Of a stretch of DNA of 54,372 nt, positions 26,024 to 33,623 are shown in pieces (positions within the stretch are counted from its first letter, which is position 1; every line of letters starts with the position of its first letter). The position numbers and the translations under genes are program-made. The stretch is from an uncultured Lachnospiraceae bacterium. Lineage in GTDB: Bacteria; Bacillota; Clostridia; Lachnospirales; Lachnospiraceae. The stretch covers positions 1 to 54,372 of the forward strand of contig CANQGL010000008.1 in the NCBI GenBank assembly GCA_947623185.1. The letters run 5' to 3'. Below the pieces are notes generated by a model, which saw only the letters and a program-made list of their open reading frames with translations, searched no databases and was not told the DNA's origin.

Positions 26024-26137
26024 ACTATACATCATGATTCTTAAAATGTAAAGATAAAAAATCAAGAAATTTTAGAAAAAGGTATTGACAACTAAAGAAA
26101 CATGATGTATGATATGAAAAACTAAAGAAACTTGATG
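26024..26137. promoter_or_regulatory. Lysis-lysogeny switch: back-to-back promoters with four operator copies
   Basis: Rightward promoter: TTGACA (26085-26090), 17 bp, TATGAT (26108-26113). Leftward repressor promoter on the minus strand: TTTACA (26047-26052), 17 bp, TATAGT (26024-26029). The 13-mer AAGAAWCWTGATG occurs at 26095-26107 (filling the rightward spacer), 26125-26137, and on the minus strand at 26030-26042 (filling the leftward spacer), with a weaker copy at 26060-26072. Each promoter thus has an operator exactly between its -35 and -10, so bound repressor would block both. Confidence 0.88.
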
Positions 26138-26152
26138 AAAGGAGGAAGAAAC

Positions 26153-26368
26153 TTGAAATCAGCAATTGCGGAAAATGTAAAAAAAATCATTGCCGACAAA
26201 TGCCTCAAGCAAGGAGCCGTGGCAGCAAAAGCTGGATACAATTACAAGGCTTTCAGCAATATGCTTAACGGGCGCAAAGTGATAACGGACATCGACGTTG
26301 CCAATATTGCTAATGCACTTGGCGTAGAGCCGAATGATCTATATGCGATTCAGAAGGAGGTGAATTGA
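26153..26368 (+). CDS. Cro-like HTH regulator (TTG start)
   Basis: A 71-aa single-domain XRE helix-turn-helix protein (QGAVAAKAGYNYKAFSNMLNGRKVITDIDVANIANAL). It is the first rightward gene after the switch, the position of Cro. The TTG at 26153 is chosen because AAAGGAGG lies seven bp upstream; the earlier TTG and ATG at 26132/26135 lie before that site and inside an operator copy. Confidence 0.85.
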   Translation: MKSAIAENVKKIIADKCLKQGAVAAKAGYNYKAFSNMLNGRKVITDIDVANIANALGVEPNDLYAIQKEVN

Positions 26369-26369
26369 G

Positions 26370-26513
26370 GTGGAGAAAGAAATTATCAAACTGCTTAAGG
26401 GGATAGAAAAAGAACTCCAAGATATTCGGAGTATCTTGGAGCCACAAAAATTCATTCCAGAAAGTAGTGAAGGAGCCTACACCGCAGATAATTCATGTGA
26501 AAACAATGCCTAA
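26370..26513 (+). CDS. Small hypothetical protein, 47 aa
   Basis: GTG start one base after the Cro stop, with AAGGAGGTGAATTGAG upstream. The sequence starts with an amphipathic helix (EKEIIKLLKGIEKELQDIRSIL) followed by a polar tail; probably a short coiled-coil. It ends overlapping, tail to tail, the inverted gene that follows. Function unknown. Confidence 0.6.
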   Translation: MEKEIIKLLKGIEKELQDIRSILEPQKFIPESSEGAYTADNSCENNA

Positions 26514-26779
26514 AAAATGGAGTTGTTTATATACTCCCAAATCTTCTGCGGTAGCCATCCTTGCTTATTATTTGTTACTTCGATAACAAGAAAATTATCA
26601 GATTCGTCCACTTTAGCTCTTATGTTATTAGAAACCTGATTAACTGACAGGGCGGATTTAATAATCCATGCGGAATCAAGGAAATGAACCCAATAAGTAG
26701 ATGAATTTTTAATGGCCTCATATAAATCATCATACTTTTGACCGGGCTTATTCAAATCATATGTAATTAGATAAACCAT
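26510..26779 (-). CDS. SinR-family / Cas2-like fold small protein (inverted cargo gene)
   Basis: The 89-aa protein begins VYLITYDLNKPGQKYDDLYEAIK and has DSAWIIKS and QGWLPQKIWEYI, matching the small 'SinR family' proteins with a Cas2/VapD-like ferredoxin fold. The YDL strand resembles the Cas2 active strand, but no cas genes or CRISPR repeats are present. It faces against the early operon and has its own strong promoter, so it is likely expressed in the lysogen, as cargo genes are. A role in phage exclusion or RNA cleavage is only a possibility. Confidence 0.7.
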   Translation of the reverse strand: MVYLITYDLNKPGQKYDDLYEAIKNSSTYWVHFLDSAWIIKSALSVNQVSNNIRAKVDESDNFLVIEVTNNKQGWLPQKIWEYINNSIF

Positions 26780-26827
26780 AGCAGCGCCACCCTTCTATAT
26801 AATGTGCCAAATGTTAGTTTCAAATAC

Positions 26828-26856
26828 ATTATATGGAAATAGTCACTGATAGTCAA
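26828..26856 (-). promoter_or_regulatory. Promoter of the inverted SinR-family gene
   Basis: Minus strand: TTGACT (26851-26856), 17 bp, TATAAT (26828-26833); about 48 bp before the start codon. No repressor operator copy overlaps it. Confidence 0.82.
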
Positions 26857-26918
26857 GAAAAATATGTCAAGATTTGCAGACATCAATCAAGGCTTTTCTG
26901 GGATAGGGAGGTGAGAAG

Positions 26919-27104
26919 TTGGAGAAAAACGACACGCCATCAATAACCTTAGACTTCAAAGAGAAATCCATCAGTAAAGTGGCGTTTGCCAGAACAAAAG
27001 AAGAAGCGGATAGATTGGAGCGGCAACTCGGATTGTCTGTCTACTTCCCTTCCGAACTGGCAAACTGGGGCGAAGAAGTTCCTATGTACATTCTTCTTGG
27101 GTAG
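26919..27104 (+). CDS. Small hypothetical phage protein, 61 aa
   Basis: TTG start with GGGAGGTGAG upstream. The sequence is polar, with an internal helix KEEADRLERQLG and a hydrophobic end PMYILLG. Not recognised. Early operon position only. Confidence 0.55.
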   Translation: MEKNDTPSITLDFKEKSISKVAFARTKEEADRLERQLGLSVYFPSELANWGEEVPMYILLG

Positions 27105-27127
27105 AAGGATAAAGCGGAGGTGAGAAC

Positions 27128-27373
27128 GTGAAACAGAAACGAGAATTCTTGATGCATGGGGACGATGCCCTTTTGCTGACAGACGATGGCCGGTTAGTAA
27201 ATCTGAGAGAGGCCGTATCTAAACTGGCAATGGATGTTTATGCAAATGCCGTAGATATGTGGAATTCGGAAAATAGTGAGGAAAAACAGGGACTGGAAAG
27301 CAAAATTTCCTCCCAGTCCCAGATTTTAACCGTCCTTACCAATGCGCTTGCGGCACTCAGTAAGGGCTGTTAA
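27128..27373 (+). CDS. Hypothetical phage protein, 81 aa
   Basis: GTG start after GCGGAGGTGAGAAC. Mostly helical; the N-terminal part LLLTDDGRLVNLREAVSKLAMDV resembles short phage proteins of unknown role. It overlaps the next, inverted gene tail to tail by 17 bp. Confidence 0.62.
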   Translation: MKQKREFLMHGDDALLLTDDGRLVNLREAVSKLAMDVYANAVDMWNSENSEEKQGLESKISSQSQILTVLTNALAALSKGC

Positions 27374-27527
27374 TAACTTTTGTAGGCTTAGGTTTTTCAT
27401 TACTTTCAAGGCACTCATAGATTTCTTTATAGTATTGGCGATACTGTTCGATGAGTTTGTCCGTGGGTAATGATGCGCCGTACAATTTTGAAACAGCTAA
27501 ATCGTGGGCGATTTGCTTATTGTCCAT
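27357..27527 (-). CDS. Small inverted cargo protein, 56 aa
   Basis: Starts MDNKQIAHDLAVSKLYG; contains a helix EQYRQYYKEIYECLES. The start is chosen at 27527 because GGGAGGTGAAG lies just upstream on the minus strand. Like the SinR-family gene it opposes the early operon and has its own promoter, so it is a second likely lysogeny-expressed gene. No family recognised. Confidence 0.65.
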   Translation of the reverse strand: MDNKQIAHDLAVSKLYGASLPTDKLIEQYRQYYKEIYECLESNEKPKPTKVINSPY

Positions 27528-27549
27528 AACTTCACCTCCCTTCAATGGA

Positions 27550-27577
27550 ATTATAACATGAAGCGAAGGCGGGTCAA
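27550..27577 (-). promoter_or_regulatory. Promoter of the inverted 56-aa gene
   Basis: Minus strand: TTGACC (27572-27577), 16 bp, TATAAT (27550-27555), with TGT in front of the -10 (extended). Confidence 0.75.
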
Positions 27578-27602
27578 CAAAGAAATGTGAGGAGGCGAGA
27601 AA

Positions 27603-27737
27603 TTGCGGGAGTTAAAGAGGCTTATTGCCAAGCACAACATGATGCTGGCAAGAATCCACAAGCCATTCAAGAAATATGTTGATGGAAAAAGCTATTTTTC
27701 CAAGCATTGGCGTGATTATGTAAAACCCAGAAAATAA
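27603..27737 (+). CDS. Small basic phage protein, 44 aa
   Basis: TTG start seven bp after GAGGAGG. Sequence starts RELKRLIAKHNMMLARIHKPF and is rich in Lys/Arg/His with aromatic residues, suggesting nucleic-acid binding. Function unknown. Confidence 0.6.
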   Translation: MRELKRLIAKHNMMLARIHKPFKKYVDGKSYFSKHWRDYVKPRK

Positions 27738-27832
27738 TGCCCCGGCGGTGCGGGAACACCACCGAGGCGGACAACAGTAAGAAGCAGCCTTACCATTGTC
27801 AAGAGATAATTTTAACATATCCTCTTGATTTT
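27738..27832 (+). promoter_or_regulatory. Structured intergenic element with two hairpins
   Basis: First hairpin: CCGGCGGTG (27742-27750) against CACCACCG (imperfect). Second: TCAAGAG (27799-27805) against CTCTTGA (27822-27828), followed by TTTTGG, weakly terminator-like. The spacing between two genes of the early operon suggests attenuation or an RNA processing point; this is inference. Confidence 0.4.
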
Positions 27833-27867
27833 GGCAAGAAATGACAAAAATTTAGGAGGATTTTTTT

Positions 27868-28251
27868 ATGGAAGAAAATAAACAGTTGGGTAGCGAACCC
27901 AGGTCGAGTTGGCAGGAAGTCATCCAGACGGTAGCCGGAACGGCACAGAATCAGAGAACTGCCACGGAGATGATCCTTGAGGAACAGAAGCTTTCCAAAG
28001 CGAAAAACGTGGGAATGATTTGTTTGACCGTATTATCAACGGCGGCAGTGATCGGGCTTCTGATCGTCAATCATCTGAACGTCAGAGAATTTACCGGATT
28101 TTTATCCGAGTATGACTTCGTGACGCAGGATGGCCAGGGATACAACTACTACAACTCTGATATTGGAGGGAATGTAGTAAATGGCGCAGAGAGTCATGAG
28201 GAAAAAGAACCGGAAGACGGTCAAGGGAGTAGCAGTACAGAAGGGAAGTAA
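27868..28251 (+). CDS. Single-pass membrane protein, 127 aa
   Basis: Residues ~1-45 are polar and helical, ~48-67 form one membrane helix (VGMICLTVLSTAAVIGLLIV), and the C-terminus is acidic and Ser-rich. AGGAGG lies nine bp before the ATG. The last 71 bp overlap another small gene in a different frame. Function unknown. Confidence 0.72.
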   Translation: MEENKQLGSEPRSSWQEVIQTVAGTAQNQRTATEMILEEQKLSKAKNVGMICLTVLSTAAVIGLLIVNHLNVREFTGFLSEYDFVTQDGQGYNYYNSDIGGNVVNGAESHEEKEPEDGQGSSSTEGK

Positions 28252-28303
28252 TGTCACGGTCAGAACATACGGGAATGTTACTAGCATACAAGTAGAATCG
28301 TAG
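28181..28303 (+). CDS. Overlapping small basic protein, 40 aa
   Basis: Begins MAQRVMRKKNRKTVKG, strongly basic, then QKGSNVTVRTYGNVTSI. It is read in the +1 frame inside the 3' end of the membrane protein gene and extends 52 bp past it. GGAGGG lies 10 bp before the ATG, which supports real translation. Possibly a small nucleic-acid-binding protein. Confidence 0.55.
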   Translation: MAQRVMRKKNRKTVKGVAVQKGSNVTVRTYGNVTSIQVES

Positions 28304-28337
28304 AAACCGTGAGGAATTATGGAGGCAGGTGATCAAG

Positions 28338-28565
28338 ATGCCACGCAGAGCAGTACCGTCGCCAGAAGTGATAGAGTTCCGTGTTGATTTGTACGCACTT
28401 ATGCAATATAAGCAATGGACGGATGACGATCTCGCAAAATGGCTTGGCATAAGCGTCCGCACAGTTCGGGCAATGCGAAAGAATCCGTACTCCACAAGTG
28501 CAGCAAATGTACTTAGGGTGCAGTCAGAATTACAAAAAGCAAAAGCGGCCTATGAAAGGAGATAG
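28338..28565 (+). CDS. Small HTH-like phage protein, 75 aa
   Basis: MPRRAVPSPEVIEFRVDLYALMQYKQWTDDDLAKWLGISVRTVRAMRKNP reads as a helix-turn-helix (DDLAKWLGISVRTVRAM). GGAGGCAGGTGATC precedes it; a GTG three codons earlier is the alternative start. Could regulate early transcription. Confidence 0.7.
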   Translation: MPRRAVPSPEVIEFRVDLYALMQYKQWTDDDLAKWLGISVRTVRAMRKNPYSTSAANVLRVQSELQKAKAAYERR

Positions 28566-28569
28566 GGAC

Positions 28570-29181
28570 ATGAATCGCTTTTATCATTACATGAAGATGA
28601 ATCAGCTTAGGAAGGAATACCATAAAGAGCGCCATAGAAAGGCTATCATGCGGAAACTCGCATGGGTCATCTTGGTAGGCATAGTGCTTAGTGTTGCGCT
28701 TGTAATGGCATCGGCCATTGTAGAACCGAGAGAAGCCGTAGCAGCGCCTCAACCATCTCATGAGCCGACGACCCGGTCAATCTCCATTGTAGCGGCCGGA
28801 GTGCCGATCGAAACGGCAAGAGTCCTCGCGACGGCCGAGGCCCCGGAGGAAACCGCAGCGCCGGAACCGGAGCGGGAATGCCTCGGGACATTTACCCTGA
28901 CTGCGTACTGCAGCTGTAAGAAATGCTGTGGGAAATGGTCTGGTGGCTCGACGTACTCCGGCGTCATGCCGCAGGAAGGCCGGACGATCGCAGTCGATCC
29001 CCGCGTGATCCCGCTCGGGAGCCGGGTTTATATCGATGGATACGGCGAATATATAGCCGAGGATACCGGCTCCGCGATCAAGGGCAACCGAATTGACATT
29101 TACATGGATTCCCACGAGGCGGCCCGATGGTTTGCAGGCGGCGCAGGAAGCTGCAAAGCGGAGGTGTATCTGATTGAGTAG
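28570..29181 (+). CDS. Membrane-anchored 3D-domain protein
   Basis: An N-terminal basic region is followed by a membrane helix (residues ~27-48), a Pro/Ala/Glu-rich stalk, and a C-terminal 3D domain: FTLTAYCSCKKCCGKW, AVDPRVIPLGSRVYIDGYG and the Asp-containing TGSAIKGNRIDIYM that give the family its name. 3D domains share the double-psi barrel of lytic transglycosylases, so an external peptidoglycan-acting role is likely. ATG at 28570 follows AAAGGAGATAGGG. In an early phage region a cell-wall enzyme could act in exclusion or host remodelling. Confidence 0.85.
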   Translation: MNRFYHYMKMNQLRKEYHKERHRKAIMRKLAWVILVGIVLSVALVMASAIVEPREAVAAPQPSHEPTTRSISIVAAGVPIETARVLATAEAPEETAAPEPERECLGTFTLTAYCSCKKCCGKWSGGSTYSGVMPQEGRTIAVDPRVIPLGSRVYIDGYGEYIAEDTGSAIKGNRIDIYMDSHEAARWFAGGAGSCKAEVYLIE

Positions 29182-29330
29182 GAGGAAGAACGGCACGAAC
29201 CGTGCCGCCGCGGCCCTCGGCCTTAACCCATATGGGTGGGGGTGCGGTGGAAGAAGAAAGCGCCCCAAAGGGATGGCAGTCCCATTTGGAACAAATAAAT
29301 ATCCGAAAGCGAATGAGGAGGGATTTCAGA

Positions 29331-29504
29331 ATGGCCAAAAGCAAAAATATGATTAAGATTCCAATGGATGAGTATGCGGAGCTCTTAAAGTGCGTATCCC
29401 GTGTGGAGGCATTTAAGAGATATGTGGTTCATGAGAATTACATCAATGTCAAAACGTGCGCTGCATTTTTCGACTTCGATGTTCCGCCGGAAAAGGAAAG
29501 TTAA
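29331..29504 (+). CDS. Small hypothetical phage protein, 57 aa
   Basis: Starts MAKSKNMIKIPMDEYAELLKCVSRVEAFKRYV, with GAGGAGGGAT seven bp upstream. The 150-bp gap before it contains several palindromes (see findings). Function unknown. Confidence 0.7.
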   Translation: MAKSKNMIKIPMDEYAELLKCVSRVEAFKRYVVHENYINVKTCAAFFDFDVPPEKES

Positions 29505-29505
29505 T

Positions 29506-29685
29506 ATGTACGGCTATCGGTGCGCGGTCTGCGGTTGCAGTCTTGATCCTGGCGAAGGCCGGATCTGCGAGGACTGCGCTCGCCGAGAATATGCGCGAGA
29601 TGTCCAGGAAGAAAAATACCACAAGATAATCTATGAAGGCGGAAAAGGTCAATACACGATGAACATACCACTAGGAGGGAACTAG
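29506..29685 (+). CDS. Small zinc-ribbon protein, 59 aa
   Basis: CAVCGCSLDPGEGRICEDC carries two Cys pairs of the CxxC type for one zinc. ATG one base after the preceding stop, after AAAAGGAAAG. Probably an adaptor or nucleic-acid-binding protein. Confidence 0.7.
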   Translation: MYGYRCAVCGCSLDPGEGRICEDCARREYARDVQEEKYHKIIYEGGKGQYTMNIPLGGN

Positions 29686-29688
29686 ACA

Positions 29689-30309
29689 ATGGACAGGGAA
29701 GATGTAAAAAACTGGGTCAGCATAATCGGAACGGTCGTTTCGGGGTTCGAGTTAAACCATTCGGCATATGGGGAGAACTTTTACAAAGGCACTCTTTCTG
29801 TGATGAGGTTGAGCAATACGGTCGATATGATACCGGTTATAGTTTCGGATCGTTCGCTTGATATGTCCGTAGACTATACAGGGCAGATCCTTAAGGTTAC
29901 GGGGCAACTCCGTCAGTACAACCGGAGACAAGGTAACCGGGCTAGATGCGTACTTTCGGTCTTTGCATTTGATGTTGTGTCTGCGGAAGAACAGTCTGGA
30001 TATGAAACGAACCAGATATTCCTCGACGGCTACATATGCAAGGAACCGGTCTACCGCAAAACGCCTCTCGGCCGGGAAATTACGGATATCATGATTGCCG
30101 TAAATCGCGAATATGGGAAGTCCGATTATCTTCCCTGTATCGCATGGGGACGGAATGCACGATATGCCTCCAGCCTTGATGTCGGCACGCGCATTCGGGT
30201 TGAAGGAAGGTTCCAGAGCCGGGAGTATTTAAAACGGTTCTCGGAGACGGAAACGGAGACGAGAATGGCATACGAGGTTTCGCTTAGCAAAATGGAACTG
30301 GTTCAGTAA
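29689..30309 (+). CDS. Single-stranded DNA-binding-like protein with two OB folds
   Basis: The 206-aa product appears to hold two SSB-like halves: residues ~8-95 (WVSIIGTVVSGFELNHS, QILKVTGQLRQYNRRQGNRARCVLSVFA) and ~108-204 (IFLDGYICKEPVYRKTPLGREITDIMIAVNREYGKSDYLPCIAWGRNARYAS, GTRIRVEGRFQSREY). The second half is a clear SSB OB fold. It opens the recombination module, just before the Rad50-like ATPase and RecT. A more canonical SSB is encoded at 39,679, so the phage has two. Confidence 0.78.
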   Translation: MDREDVKNWVSIIGTVVSGFELNHSAYGENFYKGTLSVMRLSNTVDMIPVIVSDRSLDMSVDYTGQILKVTGQLRQYNRRQGNRARCVLSVFAFDVVSAEEQSGYETNQIFLDGYICKEPVYRKTPLGREITDIMIAVNREYGKSDYLPCIAWGRNARYASSLDVGTRIRVEGRFQSREYLKRFSETETETRMAYEVSLSKMELVQ

Positions 30310-30399
30310 AAAAAGATTCCCCGCAGGCGGCCACCCAATTGGAATCAGAAAAATAAAACAATATTTCACAGCGCTATTATAGGACAAGGAGGAGGAAAA

Positions 30400-32403
30400 A
30401 TGCACGAGTTAAAAATCAAACGAATCAGTTTACAAAATTTCAAATGTTTTAAGGCGGCAGATTTTGATTTCACCGACAAAATGCGGATTTCCGGCATGAA
30501 CGGTCTTGGGAAAAGTTCACTTGCCACGGCGATTATGTGGACACTGTTCGGAGTAGACTATGATTTGACCAACAATCCCAAAGTTCGCCGGGAGGTCGAT
30601 GGAGAGCCGATCAACGATGTTCCGGTTACAGTGGAGATTGTCATGAACTATGACGGAAAAGAAGTCACGGTTCAGAAGGCACAGAAGCGAAGTATCAATA
30701 AAGACGGTTCATATGCGGACGTAAATTCCTATGCGGTTAATGGTGTGAATAAAACCCTGCGGGACTTTAATGCATATTTTGATTTCGGCTTCGACGATTT
30801 GCTCATGTGCATGAATCCATCGGCATTTCTGGCGCAGAAACCGAAGGAAATGCGGGAGTTTCTGTTTAAACTTCCGCAGAACGTTTCCAATCAGGATATC
30901 GTGGCGCGATTCCCCGAGCTGGCAGGACTGGCTGAGCTGATCGAAAAGTACACGGTGGACGAGATTTCGGCCATGAACAAAGCCAGTATCACACGGCTGT
31001 CAAAGGAAATCGCCGGGTATCCGGGGCGGATTGATGAAGTCAACCGCCAGATTGTCGAGGACGTGGACGTGGCAGAACTGGAACTCCAGATCAATGCGCT
31101 GAAAGAAAAGATCGCCAATATTGAGCGGCAGGAGAGAGATACGCTCTCTCAGTCAGACGAAATTAAGTCCATGCAGGACAATCTTCTGGAACTTCAGTTC
31201 AAAAAGACTGATATCGAGAACAAGGCCTACGATATTCTTCGCACGGAAACGGCAAAAAAGCGAACCGAATACAATAGGGCCTGCGACAAAACGATGAAGT
31301 GCCAATATGTTCTTAACGAGTGCAAGCTCGAAAGGGATAAGATTCAGAATGATATCTCCAGAAAGAAGGCCGAGAAGGACGCCCTGCTTGTTGATTATGA
31401 AAAAATTGCTTCAGAGACCTATCCTGAATTTGTCGAGGAACCCGATCTGGGAGGGGATGCTTTGGTATGTCCCACCTGCGGACAGGCATTTCCGCCAGAG
31501 CGGAGAGAACAGATTATCGCCGATCATGAGAAAAAGAAGAAAGAGCATTTTGATACGTATCAGCAAATGCTTGCAAAGTTTGGAGAGACCAAATCAGCAA
31601 GACTTGCTGAAATTACCGAACAGGGACGTAAACTGCGGGATGAAATTGCAGAATTGGAAACGGTTAAGCTGCCAGACTTAGAGAAGCAGGTTCTGGACAT
31701 AGAGGAAAAGAATAGTATTGCACTTGCTCATGAGGAAAAATTGCGCAGCGAACTGCATGGTTTTCCCTCTCTGCCAGACTTAAGCGAGAATCAGGAATAT
31801 GAGGCAATCTGTCTGGAAATTTCGGCGAAGGAAGAAGCGATTCGCAGCACAAGCAAGGGAGACGACCTTAAAGCAGAACTCCGGCGCAGAAAAGAAGCAA
31901 TCTATGACGAACTTGATTCTGCAAAGGAGAGACTGGCAAGAGTCAACAACAATGTGGTTCTGGAGAACCGTCTGGAAGAACTCCGGCAGGAGCAGATTCA
32001 GAAGTCGCAGGCGAAAGCTGACTGCGAGAGGATCATCGATTTGCTTGCCGAACTCGATAAGAAGAAAAACGAGTATCTGGTTGCTGACATCAACCGGCAT
32101 TTCGGGCGCGTGATATGGAAATTGTGGGAGAATCACAAAAATGGTGAATACAAAACCTGCTGTGTCCCGATGATTGATGGATACGACATCAGAAGTACTG
32201 CGAATCATGGCCGTGTTCTAGAGGCTCAGACGGATGTTGCACTTTCGATTCAGAAGATTGTGGGAATCAATGCCCCGGTTTTGTTGGATAATGCGGAAGC
32301 TTTGGATTCCAGAAATCTGACAAGGATTCTGTCCGGATCTGACTGCCAGATGATTGTGTTTGCGGTTTCGGATTCGGACAAGCTGGAAGTGGGGGCGATT
32401 TAG
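30400..32403 (+). CDS. Rad50/SbcC-like ATPase with zinc hook
   Basis: The N-terminal SMC-type ATPase begins IKRISLQNFKCFKAADFDFTDKM with Walker A GMNGLGKSS (about residues 34-42). A long coiled coil (about 200-350 and 375-560) is interrupted near residue 357 by CPTCGQAF, a Rad50 zinc hook. The C-terminal lobe has VALSIQKIVGINAPVLLDNAEALD, where Asn-Ala replaces the usual DEP after Walker B. Such phage proteins act with recombinases or nucleases in end processing. GGAGGAGG precedes the ATG. Confidence 0.88.
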   Translation: MHELKIKRISLQNFKCFKAADFDFTDKMRISGMNGLGKSSLATAIMWTLFGVDYDLTNNPKVRREVDGEPINDVPVTVEIVMNYDGKEVTVQKAQKRSINKDGSYADVNSYAVNGVNKTLRDFNAYFDFGFDDLLMCMNPSAFLAQKPKEMREFLFKLPQNVSNQDIVARFPELAGLAELIEKYTVDEISAMNKASITRLSKEIAGYPGRIDEVNRQIVEDVDVAELELQINALKEKIANIERQERDTLSQSDEIKSMQDNLLELQFKKTDIENKAYDILRTETAKKRTEYNRACDKTMKCQYVLNECKLERDKIQNDISRKKAEKDALLVDYEKIASETYPEFVEEPDLGGDALVCPTCGQAFPPERREQIIADHEKKKKEHFDTYQQMLAKFGETKSARLAEITEQGRKLRDEIAELETVKLPDLEKQVLDIEEKNSIALAHEEKLRSELHGFPSLPDLSENQEYEAICLEISAKEEAIRSTSKGDDLKAELRRRKEAIYDELDSAKERLARVNNNVVLENRLEELRQEQIQKSQAKADCERIIDLLAELDKKKNEYLVADINRHFGRVIWKLWENHKNGEYKTCCVPMIDGYDIRSTANHGRVLEAQTDVALSIQKIVGINAPVLLDNAEALDSRNLTRILSGSDCQMIVFAVSDSDKLEVGAI

Positions 32404-32619
32404 ATGCTGATTAAGGTTCAGTTTTTGAAAAGTGACAAGCCCCGCGGCCGTGCCTATACATACGATTCCGGCGAGTTTGATGTGTCGGTAGGAGATAAGG
32501 TTACGCTCCCGAATGGCGCAGGTATTGTCGTGGCGATTGACGTGCCGGAGGAAGAAGTGGCGGCGTTCCGGGACAAAATCAAGGCCATTACAGGAAAAAT
32601 TGAAGAAAGCGAGGAATGA
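32404..32619 (+). CDS. Small phage protein, 71 aa
   Basis: Follows the ATPase stop with no gap. A beta-rich sequence (IKVQFLKSDKPRGRAYTYDSG, VGDKVTLPNGAGIVVAIDVP) then an acidic helix. It lies between the Rad50-like gene and recT in what looks like a fixed cluster, so it may be an accessory factor; no family recognised. Confidence 0.72.
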   Translation: MLIKVQFLKSDKPRGRAYTYDSGEFDVSVGDKVTLPNGAGIVVAIDVPEEEVAAFRDKIKAITGKIEESEE

Positions 32620-32621
32620 TT

Positions 32622-33563
32622 ATGGCAACACAAACAACAGCACTGGAAAAGTCAAAGAAAGACGCAGAAATTGTGATAAACAATTCGTTTATCAACGCCC
32701 TTTCTGCACAGATCAAGGAGAAGGAGAAGTACGGGCTAACTTTTGCAAGTGATTACAATTACACAAATGCCCTTATGGGGGCGTATCTGGTTTTGAAGGA
32801 AACCACTGACAAGAACGGAAAACCGCTTCTTGAATCATGTTCCCAAGCGAGTATCGCAAACAGCTTGATGGATATGGTCAGTCTAAACTTAAATGTACAG
32901 AGGCATCAAGGATCCTTCATCGCTTACGGCGGCAAGTGCCAGTTCCAGAAATCCTATTTTGGCAACATTACGATTGCCCGGCGGTACGGGCTTAAGTCAA
33001 TCAGCGCCGAAGTGATTTACGATGGCGATGTGTTCAACTATGAGGTTGTTGACGGCAAAAAGCGTCTTGTTGAGCACAAGCAGGATTTTATGAACATTGA
33101 CAATACGAAAATCAAGGGAGCATATGCGGTGGCGGTTATGGCCGATGGCGAGAAGATGATGGAGGTTATGAGCATCAGTCAGATTCGGCAGGCATGGCAG
33201 CAGGGCTATGGTTATAAGGAAAAAGGCGGCACTCACGAGAAATTTGCTGACCAGATGGCAAAGAAAACAGTTATCAACCGGCTCTGCAAGATGATTACAA
33301 ATACATACGGCGATGGGGCCATGATTGACACTTATGAGCGTCTGGAAGATGCTGAGGACGTGAATGTCGTTGCGGAAGATGTGGCCTATGAGATCGAGCA
33401 GAATGCAAACAAAGAGGAATTTGTCCCGGTGGAACCCGCACAGATCGAGCAGGAGCCGGAACAGATTGCTATGCCAGATTTGATTGTGGGAGATGCAGCG
33501 AAAAAACCGGTCCCCGCAAGGGACGGCGGAGTCTTGCAAAACAGTAAACCTGACTGGGCTTAA
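32622..33563 (+). CDS. recT: RecT family single-strand annealing recombinase
   Basis: 313 aa. Matches RecT in FASDYNYTNALMGAYLVLKE, SCSQASIANSLMDMVSLNLNVQ, YGGKCQFQKSYFGNITIARR, ISQIRQAWQQG and KTVINRLCKM. It anneals complementary strands during phage recombination, normally paired with an exonuclease. Here the likely partner is the MBL-fold gene 3.3 kb downstream. GAGGA sits six bp before the second ATG (32622), preferable to the ATG at 32616. The acidic C-terminus fits SSB-type contacts. Confidence 0.94.
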   Translation: MATQTTALEKSKKDAEIVINNSFINALSAQIKEKEKYGLTFASDYNYTNALMGAYLVLKETTDKNGKPLLESCSQASIANSLMDMVSLNLNVQRHQGSFIAYGGKCQFQKSYFGNITIARRYGLKSISAEVIYDGDVFNYEVVDGKKRLVEHKQDFMNIDNTKIKGAYAVAVMADGEKMMEVMSISQIRQAWQQGYGYKEKGGTHEKFADQMAKKTVINRLCKMITNTYGDGAMIDTYERLEDAEDVNVVAEDVAYEIEQNANKEEFVPVEPAQIEQEPEQIAMPDLIVGDAAKKPVPARDGGVLQNSKPDWA

Positions 33564-33623
33564 AAGTATATATACTGGCGGCTGAAAGTTTGGTGTAAAG
33601 GAGAAAGAAAGGAATCATCTCCG

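Noticed and set aside
26510-26779. Cas2 gene
   Set aside because: Only the fold family is shared; there is no cas1, no effector and no CRISPR repeat in the window.
29174-29356. 60-aa basic protein from TTG 29174
   Set aside because: A GGAGGTG is present, but the frame runs across palindromic DNA and through the ribosome site and start of the next gene; composition is not phage-protein-like. Kept as a structural gap instead.
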